Source: Desulfolithobacter dissulfuricans
GTDB taxonomy: Bacteria > Desulfobacterota > Desulfobulbia > Desulfobulbales > Desulfobulbaceae
Direction: 5' to 3'
NCBI RefSeq assembly: GCF_025998535.1
Contig: NZ_AP024233.1
Location: forward strand, 3,248,001 to 3,312,000
DNA: 64,000 nt
Part shown: positions 56,557 to 64,000 of the stretch, in pieces
How the letters are laid out: each line of letters begins with the position of its first letter
Position numbering within the stretch: the stretch's first letter is position 1
Made by a program: the position numbers and the translations under genes
Notes under the pieces: model-generated
Seen by the model: the letters and a program-made list of their open reading frames with translations, nothing else
What the model was told of the DNA's origin: nothing
Databases searched by the model: none

Positions 56557-59506
56557 CCGCCTGGTATTTCTTCCTGCACCAGCATCCACCCGTGCCGGCC
56601 GGCATATGCGGTTTCCAGGCCCGCTGCACGGTCAGGGTGCAGGCGCCGAAATCTTCCTCCACCAGGCCCTCCAGGACAAGTGGGCCGCCATCCAGCAGCA
56701 GGCCTCGATAGCGCCGGAAGACCCGGGGGAAAAAGGTACATTCCACCACCCCGGTTTCGTCATCAAAACTGAGAAACTCCATGGCTTCACCGGTCCTGGT
56801 GGAGATGATCTTACCGCTGATGCACCAGCCCAGGTACCGTACCCGCCGGCCGGCATGGTGTTCCAGGTCCCTGGCCAGGATGGTGCGCAGCCTGCTCCGT
56901 ATCGTATCATACAGGGTGACCGGATGGCGCTCGCAGAGAAAACCAAGAACCCGGAACTCGGCCCGCAACCGCTCAAGCGACGAGGGCTGGGGCAGGACCG
57001 GCGGCCGGACACGGACCGGGAACAGGGTCTGGCCGTTTTTGCGCTTATGGTGCCAGGCAGCGGCCATCCAGAGCAGTTCCGGACGGCCGACCTCTTCCAG
57101 GCTGTCCAGGGCCCCACTGTGGACCAGGGCCCGGATCTCGTCCTCGTCCGGCCGGACCCGGTGGAGGAAGTCGAGCATGGAGGCAAAAGGCCGCCCGGCC
57201 AGGATCCGCTCCCCGGTCTCCCGGCCAAGTCCCCGCACGGCCATGAGCCCCACCCGCAGATGTTGCGCCGTTCCCTGCCACTGCCAGTCGCTTTGCTGCA
57301 CGTCAGGCCGCAGTATGCGCAGCCCCAGGCGCATGGCCTCGCCCACGTAGGCCAGGGTGGAATAGTAGCCGCCCTGGTTGCTGATCACCGCAGCCATGAA
57401 CGGGGCCGGATGATGGGCCTTGAGCCAGGCGGCCTGGAAGGAAACCCGGGCATAGCTGGCCGAGTGGGGCTTGCAGAAAGAGTATCCCTCGAAACTGCGC
57501 ATCATCTCCCATATTTTCCCGGCTGTATCCGGATCGATCCCGCACCGGGCAGTGCAGCCAAAGAACCTGTCCTGGAAGATCTCCAGGGTTTTCTGATTGT
57601 CCTTCTTGGCCATGATCTTGCGCAGCCGGTCCGCCTCCTCATGGGTAAAACCGAGCCGGACCGCCACCCGGGAAACATCCTCCTGGTAGGCCATGATCCC
57701 GTAGGTCTCGTCCAGCACCCCGGCCAGCAGCGGATGAAGATGCTTCCAGGAACCACCGTGCAGACGGCGCAGATACTCGCGGATCAGGGTATTGGCCGCC
57801 GGTCGGATAATGGAGGAGTGGAGTACGAGATGCTCGAAATCACCCCGGCCGGAACGTTGCTGGAGAAGCCTCATGGCCGGACTCTCGATATAGAAACAGC
57901 CCATGGTCCCGCCCCGGGCCAGCATCCGGCGGGTAACGGGATCCTCCTCCGGGCGCCACGGGCGGGGAACAGCGCTCCCCGGCACCCGGGCCAGGGCGTC
58001 GCGGATCACCCCCAGGCTGCGGTTGCCCAGCAGATCGATCTTGACCAGGCCCGCCGCCTCCACCCCGTCCTTGTCCCACTGGACAATGGGTATCCCCCGA
58101 CCACTGGATTGCACCGGCACATAGCCGCACAGGGGCCTGGGGGTAATCACCACCCCGCCAGGGTGCACGGAAATATGGCGGGGCCTGCCCACGAGTTGCC
58201 GGGCCAGGGAGAGCACTTCGGGCCAGGGCGCTTCCAGGGTATCCCGATCTTCCGGTGACCGGTGATCAGCCTCCAGCTCCAGGTGGTGGGCCATGGTCTT
58301 GATCTCGGCCGCGGGCAGCCCCATGACCCGGCACACCTCCCGCAGGGCCATGCGGGGTCGGAAACCGATCACCGAACAGACCATGGCGGCCCGGTCCCCG
58401 TACCGGTCCAGGACCTGGCGCAGGACCTGGTCCCGTTCGTCCCAGGCAAAATCGATATCGATATCCGGGGCGTCCCGGCGGCCGGGATTGAGAAACCGCT
58501 CAAAGTAGAGGTTATGGGTAATGGGACAGACATTGGTGATCTCCAGGCAATAGGCCACCAGCGAGGCTGCCCCCGAACCGCGGCCGCAGGTGCGGGAAAC
58601 CGGCCTGACGATGTCGCGCACCACCAGGAAGTAACTGCAAAAACCCATCTGGTGGATCACTGCGAGTTCATGGTCCAGCCGCCGGCGTACCTTTTCCGGC
58701 AGGGGATGGCCGTAGCGTTTCCTGGCTCCGGCCAGGGCGGCGCGGCGCAGGGTGGCCGCGGCCTGGCTCGCGGTGTGGTTCCGGTACGGCGGCAGCACCA
58801 GGCCGGACTCCGGCCCCTGAAAACCGCTGCACTCTTCGGCCAACTCCCGGGCCGCCTTCAGTGTCTCGGGCCAGGGGGCAAAACGGCGGGCAAAAAGCCC
58901 GGGATCCGGCAGAAAACGATTGGCGGGAACATGATCCCGAACCTGGTCCAGGCGACAGCGGCCGGCCACAGCGCGCAGGAGCCGGTGCAGTCCATGATCG
59001 GACGGTCTGATAAACCAGCTGTCCTGCAGGGCCACGGCCGGACAACCCAACTGGCGGGCCCGGCTTCGCAACCGGTAATTATGACCATCCGGCGCCCCGG
59101 TCAGGGCCGCGGCCACCCGGTGACCATCCCGGTGCAGATCCGCCAGCCGGTCCGGGTCCTCGACCAGCAGAACCAGGCCGCTGGTATCCCCGGGCACCAT
59201 TGCCCGGTCAGCAGCCCCACGATGCCACCGGGTCAGCAGAAAACAGAGGTTCCGGTAGCCGGTGGCCGAGGTCACGAAAAAAAAGAGCCGCCCTGGCCGC
59301 CGGCCCGTTTCCGCTCCGATAATCGGGGCAAGACCTGTCTCCCGGCAGGAGGCGACCAGGTCCCACAGGCCGTGCAGGTTACCGCTGTCGGTCAGGGCCA
59401 GGTGGGTGTACCCCAGACTTGCCGCGGCCCGGCAGAACCGGGCGGGTGAACCAGTGCCGGCGAGCAGAGAAAAATGTGAGTGCATACCCAGGGCTGGAAC
59501 TATCAC
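56489..59506 (-). CDS. dnaE2: Error-prone DNA polymerase DnaE2 (ImuC)
   Basis: A 1005-residue C-family polymerase alpha subunit of the translesion type. It has an N-terminal PHP domain (MHSHFSLLAGTGSPARF), the palm catalytic PDIDIDFAW, the fingers region (SCGRGSGAASLVAYCL-like, EDVSRVAVRLGFTHEEADRLRKIMAKK), and a C-terminal OB fold (GWCISGKIISTRTGEAMEFLSFDD). It is shorter than replicative DnaE, as DnaE2 proteins are. Its ATG overlaps the imuB stop (ATGA). It depends on ImuB for recruitment. The last ~25 residues look abnormal. Confidence 0.9.
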   Translation of the reverse strand: MIVPALGMHSHFSLLAGTGSPARFCRAAASLGYTHLALTDSGNLHGLWDLVASCRETGLAPIIGAETGRRPGRLFFFVTSATGYRNLCFLLTRWHRGAADRAMVPGDTSGLVLLVEDPDRLADLHRDGHRVAAALTGAPDGHNYRLRSRARQLGCPAVALQDSWFIRPSDHGLHRLLRAVAGRCRLDQVRDHVPANRFLPDPGLFARRFAPWPETLKAARELAEECSGFQGPESGLVLPPYRNHTASQAAATLRRAALAGARKRYGHPLPEKVRRRLDHELAVIHQMGFCSYFLVVRDIVRPVSRTCGRGSGAASLVAYCLEITNVCPITHNLYFERFLNPGRRDAPDIDIDFAWDERDQVLRQVLDRYGDRAAMVCSVIGFRPRMALREVCRVMGLPAAEIKTMAHHLELEADHRSPEDRDTLEAPWPEVLSLARQLVGRPRHISVHPGGVVITPRPLCGYVPVQSSGRGIPIVQWDKDGVEAAGLVKIDLLGNRSLGVIRDALARVPGSAVPRPWRPEEDPVTRRMLARGGTMGCFYIESPAMRLLQQRSGRGDFEHLVLHSSIIRPAANTLIREYLRRLHGGSWKHLHPLLAGVLDETYGIMAYQEDVSRVAVRLGFTHEEADRLRKIMAKKDNQKTLEIFQDRFFGCTARCGIDPDTAGKIWEMMRSFEGYSFCKPHSASYARVSFQAAWLKAHHPAPFMAAVISNQGGYYSTLAYVGEAMRLGLRILRPDVQQSDWQWQGTAQHLRVGLMAVRGLGRETGERILAGRPFASMLDFLHRVRPDEDEIRALVHSGALDSLEEVGRPELLWMAAAWHHKRKNGQTLFPVRVRPPVLPQPSSLERLRAEFRVLGFLCERHPVTLYDTIRSRLRTILARDLEHHAGRRVRYLGWCISGKIISTRTGEAMEFLSFDDETGVVECTFFPRVFRRYRGLLLDGGPLVLEGLVEEDFGACTLTVQRAWKPHMPAGTGGCWCRKKYQADANPAGPPATLGAGRGRQAMPP

Positions 59507-60672
59507 TTGGCAAGCAGGGAGCCGCGGACCAGCTTGGCGCGGCCAAAACGTTTATGAATCGTGTCCAGGGCCGTACTGAGGGCATGGTTGCGCTGCTGGC
59601 GCTGGTTGACCAGTCCGAAAAGTGAAAGCTGGTGGACCGGGGTGCGCAACCGGTCGCAGACGAGAGCCAGGGAACGGATGCGCAGCCGACGGCGCCAGGC
59701 CCGGTGAAGAAGAAGCTCCGCCTGCAGGAACAGGGACCGGTTGTCGGACAGGATGGTGCGGAAGGAGGCCTGGCGGCGGGTAGAGATCCCATCGCTGTAG
59801 GTGAGCACCAGGCTCATCCGGCAGCAGCCCAGTCCCTGCTGCCGCAGCCGGTAGCCGACCTCCTCCACCAGCAGGGCCAGGCCACACCGGACCTCGTCTT
59901 CCCTGTTGCTGTCCGGAGTGAAAAGGTGGGAGGTACGCACCACACCCCGGGACCGGGTCCGGGGCTGGACCGGGGTGTGGTCGATCCCGCGCACGGCCTG
60001 AAAAAGAAACCGCTCCCGGCCCGGACAGATCACGGCCAGCTCGGCCGGGGAAAGAGCGGCCACCTGGCCGGCCCGCACAAGATTATACTCGCGCAGCCGC
60101 TCGCGCAGCCGACGGCCGAGCCCCGGCAGCAACTCCAGGGACAGCGGGGCCAGGAGTTGCTGTTCCCGGCCGGACTCGACCAGGAACTCGCCCTCGGGCT
60201 TGACAAGGCGGCTGGCCACCTTGGCCACCAGTTTATTGGGGGCCAGGGTCCAGATGGGCTCCAGGCCGAGTTCCCCTCGCACCTGGCGCCGCAACCGTAA
60301 GGCCACGTCCCGGGCAGGACCGTGCAGACGCCGGGTACCGGAGAGATCAAGGTAGAGATGTCCATCGCCGGGCGCCTGTTCCACCAGCGGCGTCAAGGGC
60401 CGGGCCAGCTTGAGCAGGTGCAGCATGGCCTTTCCATACCGTTCCGGCCGTGGCGGCAGGATCACCGCCCCGGGGCAGAGACGCCGGGCCCGCCACAGGG
60501 GCATACCCTTGCGTACCCCCTCCCGGTAGGCCTCATCGCTCATGTCATAGACCAGGCTGCGCGCCACCGGCAGACCGATGATCACCGGCCGGTGGCGCAG
60601 ACTGGAATCGCAGAGCCGTTCCACGGCTGTGGCGAAATCAGCAATGTTGAGATGGAGAACAGTGCGTTGCAT
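59503..60672 (-). CDS. imuB: ImuB-type catalytically dead Y-family polymerase
   Basis: A 389-residue DinB-like protein. The usual catalytic HVDMDAFF reads HLNIADFA and the SIDE motif reads GDGHLYLDLSG, so the metal-binding acidic residues are lost, as in ImuB. The finger/little-finger HhH region (LLPGLGRRLRERL) is kept. Near the C-terminus, HQLSLFG is a typical beta-clamp-binding motif. It would link DnaE2 to the sliding clamp. The ATG at 60672 follows the -10-like TTACAT at once and lacks a ribosome site, so the mRNA may be leaderless. Confidence 0.88.
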   Translation of the reverse strand: MQRTVLHLNIADFATAVERLCDSSLRHRPVIIGLPVARSLVYDMSDEAYREGVRKGMPLWRARRLCPGAVILPPRPERYGKAMLHLLKLARPLTPLVEQAPGDGHLYLDLSGTRRLHGPARDVALRLRRQVRGELGLEPIWTLAPNKLVAKVASRLVKPEGEFLVESGREQQLLAPLSLELLPGLGRRLRERLREYNLVRAGQVAALSPAELAVICPGRERFLFQAVRGIDHTPVQPRTRSRGVVRTSHLFTPDSNREDEVRCGLALLVEEVGYRLRQQGLGCCRMSLVLTYSDGISTRRQASFRTILSDNRSLFLQAELLLHRAWRRRLRIRSLALVCDRLRTPVHQLSLFGLVNQRQQRNHALSTALDTIHKRFGRAKLVRGSLLAK

Positions 60673-60675
60673 GAG

Positions 60676-60706
60676 CAAATGTAAAGATATAACTTTACAT
60701 TTGTCA
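60676..60706. promoter_or_regulatory. Probable LexA operator and promoter of imuB-dnaE2
   Basis: A ten-base inverted repeat AAATGTAAAG-N6-CTTTACATTT (60677-60702) overlaps a -35 TTGACA (minus strand) and TTACAT 17 bases on. The end reads CTTTACATTTGTCA (60693-60706), matching the lexA leader site at 13 of 14 bases. Confidence 0.65.
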
Positions 60707-60815
60707 ATAAGAAGGGCCAAAAAAAAGAGGGTGCCCGGAACCATCCCCGGAACAGAGGTACCACCGTATGGAACGGTGTGATCCCCTGTCGAGCACACCC
60801 ATGTTCCGGGTAAAG

Positions 60816-60842
60816 GCGATGGGATCCAAGGGATCACATCGC
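60816..60842. repeat. Palindromic repeat, module 1 only (copy d)
   Basis: GCGATGGGATCC/GGATCACATCGC with an AAG loop and one mismatch. It is the fourth member of the family at 20521, 34422 and 46268, lying between imuB and lexA just after the lexA stop. Confidence 0.65.
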
Positions 60843-60861
60843 GGGAGAGAAGGAGGAATGG

Positions 60862-61500
60862 TCAGCGGGTTTCAAAACCCTCCGGGCCGCGGTGGATACC
60901 GATGACCTTGCCCTGAATGAGCACCTCGCCAAGCTGGCAGCGCAGGGGCTGGTAGGCCGGGTTTTCCGGCCTGAGTTCGATATGATCGCCATGGTACCAG
61001 AATCGTTTGACCGTGGCCTCCTCGTTGTCAACCAGGGCCACCACTATCTCACCGTTTTCGGCAAACTGGCGCGGCTCGCAGATGGCCAGGTCGCCGTCCA
61101 GGATCCCGGCATCCCGCATGGAATCGCCCTGGATCCGCAGGGCAAAGAGGTTGTCGCCGCGGTAGATACGGGGGTCCACCACCAGGTAGCCGTCCCATTC
61201 CTGCTGGGCATACAGCGGCAGACCGGCGGCGATCCGGCCGATGACAGGCACCTTCCGGCCCGTACCGGAGAGTTCCCCGACCGGCTCCACCAGGCTGATG
61301 GCCCGGCTGGACTGGCCGCGGCGGCGGATATAGCCCTTTTCCTCCAGGACCCGCAAGCCATTGGAAACCGCAGTATGGCTGATCCCCAGCGCCTCACCGG
61401 CCTGACGCAGGGTGGGCGGTATCCCGGTTTCCCGGATGGTCCGGCGCAGATATTCAAGCAGCTGCTGCTGTCTGGAAGAAAGGATTGAATCCGGCATCAT
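60862..61500 (-). CDS. lexA: LexA repressor
   Basis: A 212-residue SOS repressor. The N-terminal winged helix is LSSRQQQLLEYLRRTIRETG...GISHTAVSNGLRVLEEKGYI. The self-cleavage Ala-Gly bond lies in GRIAAGLPLYA. The catalytic Ser is in GDSMRDAGI and the Lys in DNEEATVKRFW. RecA filaments trigger its cleavage. It heads a lexA-imuB-dnaE2 cassette that lacks imuA. Two adjacent ATG codons (61500, 61497) follow CAGGGGA; either may be used. Confidence 0.94.
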   Translation of the reverse strand: MMPDSILSSRQQQLLEYLRRTIRETGIPPTLRQAGEALGISHTAVSNGLRVLEEKGYIRRRGQSSRAISLVEPVGELSGTGRKVPVIGRIAAGLPLYAQQEWDGYLVVDPRIYRGDNLFALRIQGDSMRDAGILDGDLAICEPRQFAENGEIVVALVDNEEATVKRFWYHGDHIELRPENPAYQPLRCQLGEVLIQGKVIGIHRGPEGFETR

Positions 61501-61545
61501 GTATTCCCCTGGAAAGAAGAGATATCCATATGGTGCCCCAGCAGA

Positions 61546-61559
61546 TGACAAATGTCAAG
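61546..61559. promoter_or_regulatory. Probable LexA autoregulatory operator
   Basis: TGACAAATGTCA is a perfect 12-base palindrome 46 bases upstream of lexA. With two more bases it equals the motif in front of imuB with one change. The TTGACA it contains on the minus strand can also be the -35 hexamer. Confidence 0.65.
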
Positions 61560-61598
61560 CTGACAGGACCCGGAAAAACGGCCCGGTACATAATTTTC

Positions 61599-63032
61599 CT
61601 AGTCCGGCGATGACGCTCCCCCCTTTTCCCGGTACTGCTGGGCAACGATATTGTGACGCCGCATGATCTTCTGCAGGGCGGCCCGGGTCAGGCCGGACAT
61701 CTCGGCGGCCCGGGAAACATTGCCACCGGTTTTCTCCAGCAGCTCGGTGACATACTTGACAGTGAAGGTGTTGATAGTCTTGTCCTTGGCCACCTTGTAC
61801 TGCTCCACCTCCCGGGGGGAATGGCGGCCCCGGACCCGTCTCTCCTGCTCCGGTCTCCGCAGATACCGGGCATCGATGATCTCGTGGGGACAGAAAAGGA
61901 CCGCGCCCCGGATCACGTTCTGCAGTTCCCGGACATTACCCGGCCATTCCCTGTCCACCAGCTCCTCGACCGCTTCCAGGGAAAACTGTTTTTCCGGCAG
62001 CTCCAGCTCGCTGCAGACCTTTCTGGTAAAATGATCGACGAGCAGGGGAATATCTTCCCGGATCTCGGCCAGGGAGGGCGTGTGCAGGGTGACCACGTTG
62101 AGCCGGTAGAAAAGATCTTCCCGAAACGATCGTTCCCGGATCTTCTTCTCCAGATCACGGTTAGTCGAGGCGATGATCCGCACATCGACAGACCGGGTCC
62201 TGGTGCTGCCCACCGGCTTGACCTCATGCTCCTGGAGAACGCGCAGCAGCTTGGTCTGGACCGCCACCGGCACGTCTCCGATCTCATCGAGGCACAGGGT
62301 GGATTTATCAGCCTCGACAAAGAGCCCCTTCTGGTCCCGGTCCGCTCCGGTAAAGGCCCCGCGCGTGTGACCGAACAGCTCGCTTTCCAGGAGATGCTCG
62401 GGAATGGCCGGACAGTTTACCATCAGAAGAGGCCGGTTGCGCCGCTTGCTGAGACTGTGGATGGCCCGGGCGGTCAGTTCCTTGCCGGTACCGGATTCCC
62501 CGCGGATCAGGACCGTATAATCGGTCCGGGCTGTAGTCCTGATTGCATGATAAAGCTGCTGCATGGGCTTGGATTCACCGACAAAATCGGCAAAGGGCGC
62601 CGTTTCCCGGACCCGCTGGCGCAGGTTGGCGTTTTCCCGCACCAGCAGGTTATGCTCCAACCCCTTGCGGACCGTGCGGAACAGCCCTGCCTTGTCAAAG
62701 GGCTTGGTGATGAAATCATAGGCCCCGGCCTTGATGGCCTCGACCGCGGTTTCGATACTGCCATAGCCGGTCATCATGATCACGGTTATGCATCTGTCCG
62801 CCCGCTGCAGCTTTTCCAGCATCTCGAAGCCGTTCATTTCAGGCATCTGGATATCGAGCAGGACCAGGTCGATGGACTTGGAGGCCACCAGGTCCAGGGC
62901 CTCCACGGTGTCCACGCGGGTGAAGATCGAAAGCCCGGGAAATTCCCGACCAAGCATCCGTTTCAACCCCTGGAGGAGGTCCGGCTGATCATCCACTATC
63001 AAAATGTTCTGCAATACCAAATCGTTTTCCAT
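61599..63032 (-). CDS. NtrC-family sigma-54-dependent response regulator
   Basis: A 477-residue regulator with three domains. The receiver (~1-120) has LLDIQMPEMNG with the phospho-Asp. The AAA+ domain has GESGTGKE, the sigma-54 contact loop GAFTGA, and DEIGDVP. A Fis-type HTH ends the protein (GGNVSRAAEMSGLTRAALQKIMRRH). It activates sigma-54 promoters when phosphorylated by the kinase encoded just upstream. Targets are unknown; no clear -24/-12 promoter was spotted in the window. Confidence 0.94.
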   Translation of the reverse strand: MENDLVLQNILIVDDQPDLLQGLKRMLGREFPGLSIFTRVDTVEALDLVASKSIDLVLLDIQMPEMNGFEMLEKLQRADRCITVIMMTGYGSIETAVEAIKAGAYDFITKPFDKAGLFRTVRKGLEHNLLVRENANLRQRVRETAPFADFVGESKPMQQLYHAIRTTARTDYTVLIRGESGTGKELTARAIHSLSKRRNRPLLMVNCPAIPEHLLESELFGHTRGAFTGADRDQKGLFVEADKSTLCLDEIGDVPVAVQTKLLRVLQEHEVKPVGSTRTRSVDVRIIASTNRDLEKKIRERSFREDLFYRLNVVTLHTPSLAEIREDIPLLVDHFTRKVCSELELPEKQFSLEAVEELVDREWPGNVRELQNVIRGAVLFCPHEIIDARYLRRPEQERRVRGRHSPREVEQYKVAKDKTINTFTVKYVTELLEKTGGNVSRAAEMSGLTRAALQKIMRRHNIVAQQYREKGGASSPD

Positions 63033-63065
63033 AAACTCTCTCGTACCTTACCGTCCATCGTTGGC

Positions 63066-64000
63066 TCAGCGTGCCCCGGAAGGCTGCACCGGCAGGATAA
63101 TGGTGAAACGGGTCCACTTGCCCGGTTTTGATTCCACCTGAATATCGCCGTCGTGGTCCCGGACGATCCCGTAGCTGACCGACAACCCCAGCCCGGTGCC
63201 GCCGCTCTGGGACTTGGTGGTGAAAAAAGGATCAAATATTTTGTCCACCACCTCCCGGTCGATGCCGCGGCCATTGTCCTCCACCGTGACCACCAGCCGG
63301 TTATCCTCAGCCTCATAACGGCTCACCACCAGGATGACGCCCTCATCGTCAATGGCGTGGGCCGCGTTCATCAACAGGTTCAGGAAGACCTGTTTCATCT
63401 TGTCAAGATCAAGAAAGATATCGGGCAGCTCATCCTCGAGATGGAGGGTCAGGCGGATTTTCTGCTTGAGAAACTGCTGCCGCACCAGGGCCACCACCTC
63501 TTCGATGGCCCGGTTGATGGAGCCGTGGCGCTTGTCGGTCTTCTGGCTCCGGGAGAAGTTCAGCAGGTCGGTGACAATCCGCTGGCAGGACCGGGCGTGT
63601 TTCTCGATAACCCGGATGTCCTCGAGGACAGATGGATCAAGGTCCTCGTTGTCTTCGAGCAGGTTGTCGGTGTAACAGAGGATGATCCCCAGGGGATTGT
63701 TGATCTCATGGGCAACGCCTGCGGCCAGCTGGCCGAGGGAAACCAGTTTTTCCGTCTGCTGGATTCGCTGCTCCACCTGCTTTTTCTCCGTGATGTCCTT
63801 GGCATAGCAGACCACGTTACGGACCTCGCCCCGGTCGGAGAACAGAGGGTAAAAATTGACCTCATAGATGTGGCCGTCCCGGCCGTCAATCTGTTCCACC
63901 ACCGGCGTCTCGGGCAGCTGGGCAAGCGGGGTTCTGCAGGCGGTGAAGGGACAGGGGTTCTTCAGGGGCAGCTCGATGAGGGAGCGGTTGAGAATCTCTT
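63066..64000 (-). CDS. PAS-containing sensor histidine kinase, N-terminus outside the window
   Basis: The frame is open to the window edge, giving at least 311 residues. A PAS domain with NPCPFTAC and a PAC end (VNFYPLFSDRGEVRNVVCYAKDITEKK) is followed by the HisKA box SLGQLAAGVAHEINNPLG. The ATPase domain has N (NLLMNAAHAI), G1 (DNGRGID), F (DPFFTTK) and G2 (GTGLGLSV) motifs. It lies 33 bases before its regulator gene and presumably phosphorylates it. No membrane segment is visible in this part. The start is beyond base 64000. Confidence 0.92.
   Translation of the reverse strand, partial: EILNRSLIELPLKNPCPFTACRTPLAQLPETPVVEQIDGRDGHIYEVNFYPLFSDRGEVRNVVCYAKDITEKKQVEQRIQQTEKLVSLGQLAAGVAHEINNPLGIILCYTDNLLEDNEDLDPSVLEDIRVIEKHARSCQRIVTDLLNFSRSQKTDKRHGSINRAIEEVVALVRQQFLKQKIRLTLHLEDELPDIFLDLDKMKQVFLNLLMNAAHAIDDEGVILVVSRYEAEDNRLVVTVEDNGRGIDREVVDKIFDPFFTTKSQSGGTGLGLSVSYGIVRDHDGDIQVESKPGKWTRFTIILPVQPSGAR

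Noticed and set aside
56504..58258. Long open frame on the + strand opposite dnaE2
   Set aside because: It is an antisense shadow of a GC-rich gene, with Pro/Gly/Arg/Gln-rich composition and no domain. dnaE2 motifs on the minus strand are decisive.

Overview
This is a GC-rich bacterial chromosome segment. It looks like a strictly or facultatively anaerobic member of the Desulfobacterota (old Deltaproteobacteria), most likely near Desulfobulbales. The evidence is a split B12-dependent methylmalonyl-CoA mutase pathway with succinyl-CoA synthetase, a many-haem periplasmic cytochrome, a radical-SAM peptide system and in-frame UGA (selenocysteine) codons. This placement is inferred from gene content; no rRNA is present.

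Layout. 1-6100: end of a PhzF-like gene, a small HTH/Cys-rich regulator, mnmA, mtaB, a dispersed repeat, cinA-recA and a bidirectional terminator. 6100-17040: hsp20, beta-CASP RNase-like protein, LOG-family protein, HdeD-like protein, TVP38-like protein, ftsH, APC permease, marC, amidotransferase, ketopantoate reductase, a second copy of the dispersed repeat and folA. 17040-20520: a predicted peptide with two selenocysteines, its radical-SAM/SPASM maturase, rsmE and dtd. 20520-24110: M16C protease and a decayed REP-type transposase. 24500-28030: an 11-haem cytochrome read through a UGA codon, plus two exported double-rhodanese proteins. 28030-32160: an IS110 element, an ArsR regulator with a Cys-rich partner, a cation efflux protein and dgkA. 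32500-44900: propionate activation, sucCD and the methylmalonyl-CoA pathway. 44950-50080: cytochrome bd genes with two cydB paralogues, an Rrf2 regulator and a 30-residue CydX-like peptide. 50100-56100: an unplaced AAA+ protein, Cys-cluster proteins, an ion transporter and a PEP-CTERM protein. 56300-61500: lexA-imuB-dnaE2 mutagenesis cassette. 61600-64000: NtrC-type response regulator and partial histidine kinase.

How the parts work together. The 32.5-44.9 kb block would convert propionate to propionyl-CoA, then methylmalonyl-CoA and succinyl-CoA, or run the reverse. The cytochrome bd block is an oxygen-defence or microaerobic respiration module. A 34-base site over the -10 element is shared by the solo cydB and the rrf2-cyd operon, so one Rrf2 regulator probably controls both. 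The two selenocysteine loci are the most unusual content. Each in-frame UGA is followed at the usual bacterial SECIS distance by a potential hairpin with GG(U) in or beside its loop. The hairpin is strong at 24737-24754 and 17512-17530 and weaker at 17309-17335. No selA, selB, selC or selD gene lies in this window.

Quality warning. Five otherwise intact genes (LOG family, TVP38-like, ketopantoate reductase, rsmE, sucD) are each broken by exactly one missing base in or next to a G/C run. This looks like systematic homopolymer undercalling rather than five pseudogenes. I give the restored full-length coordinates for them.
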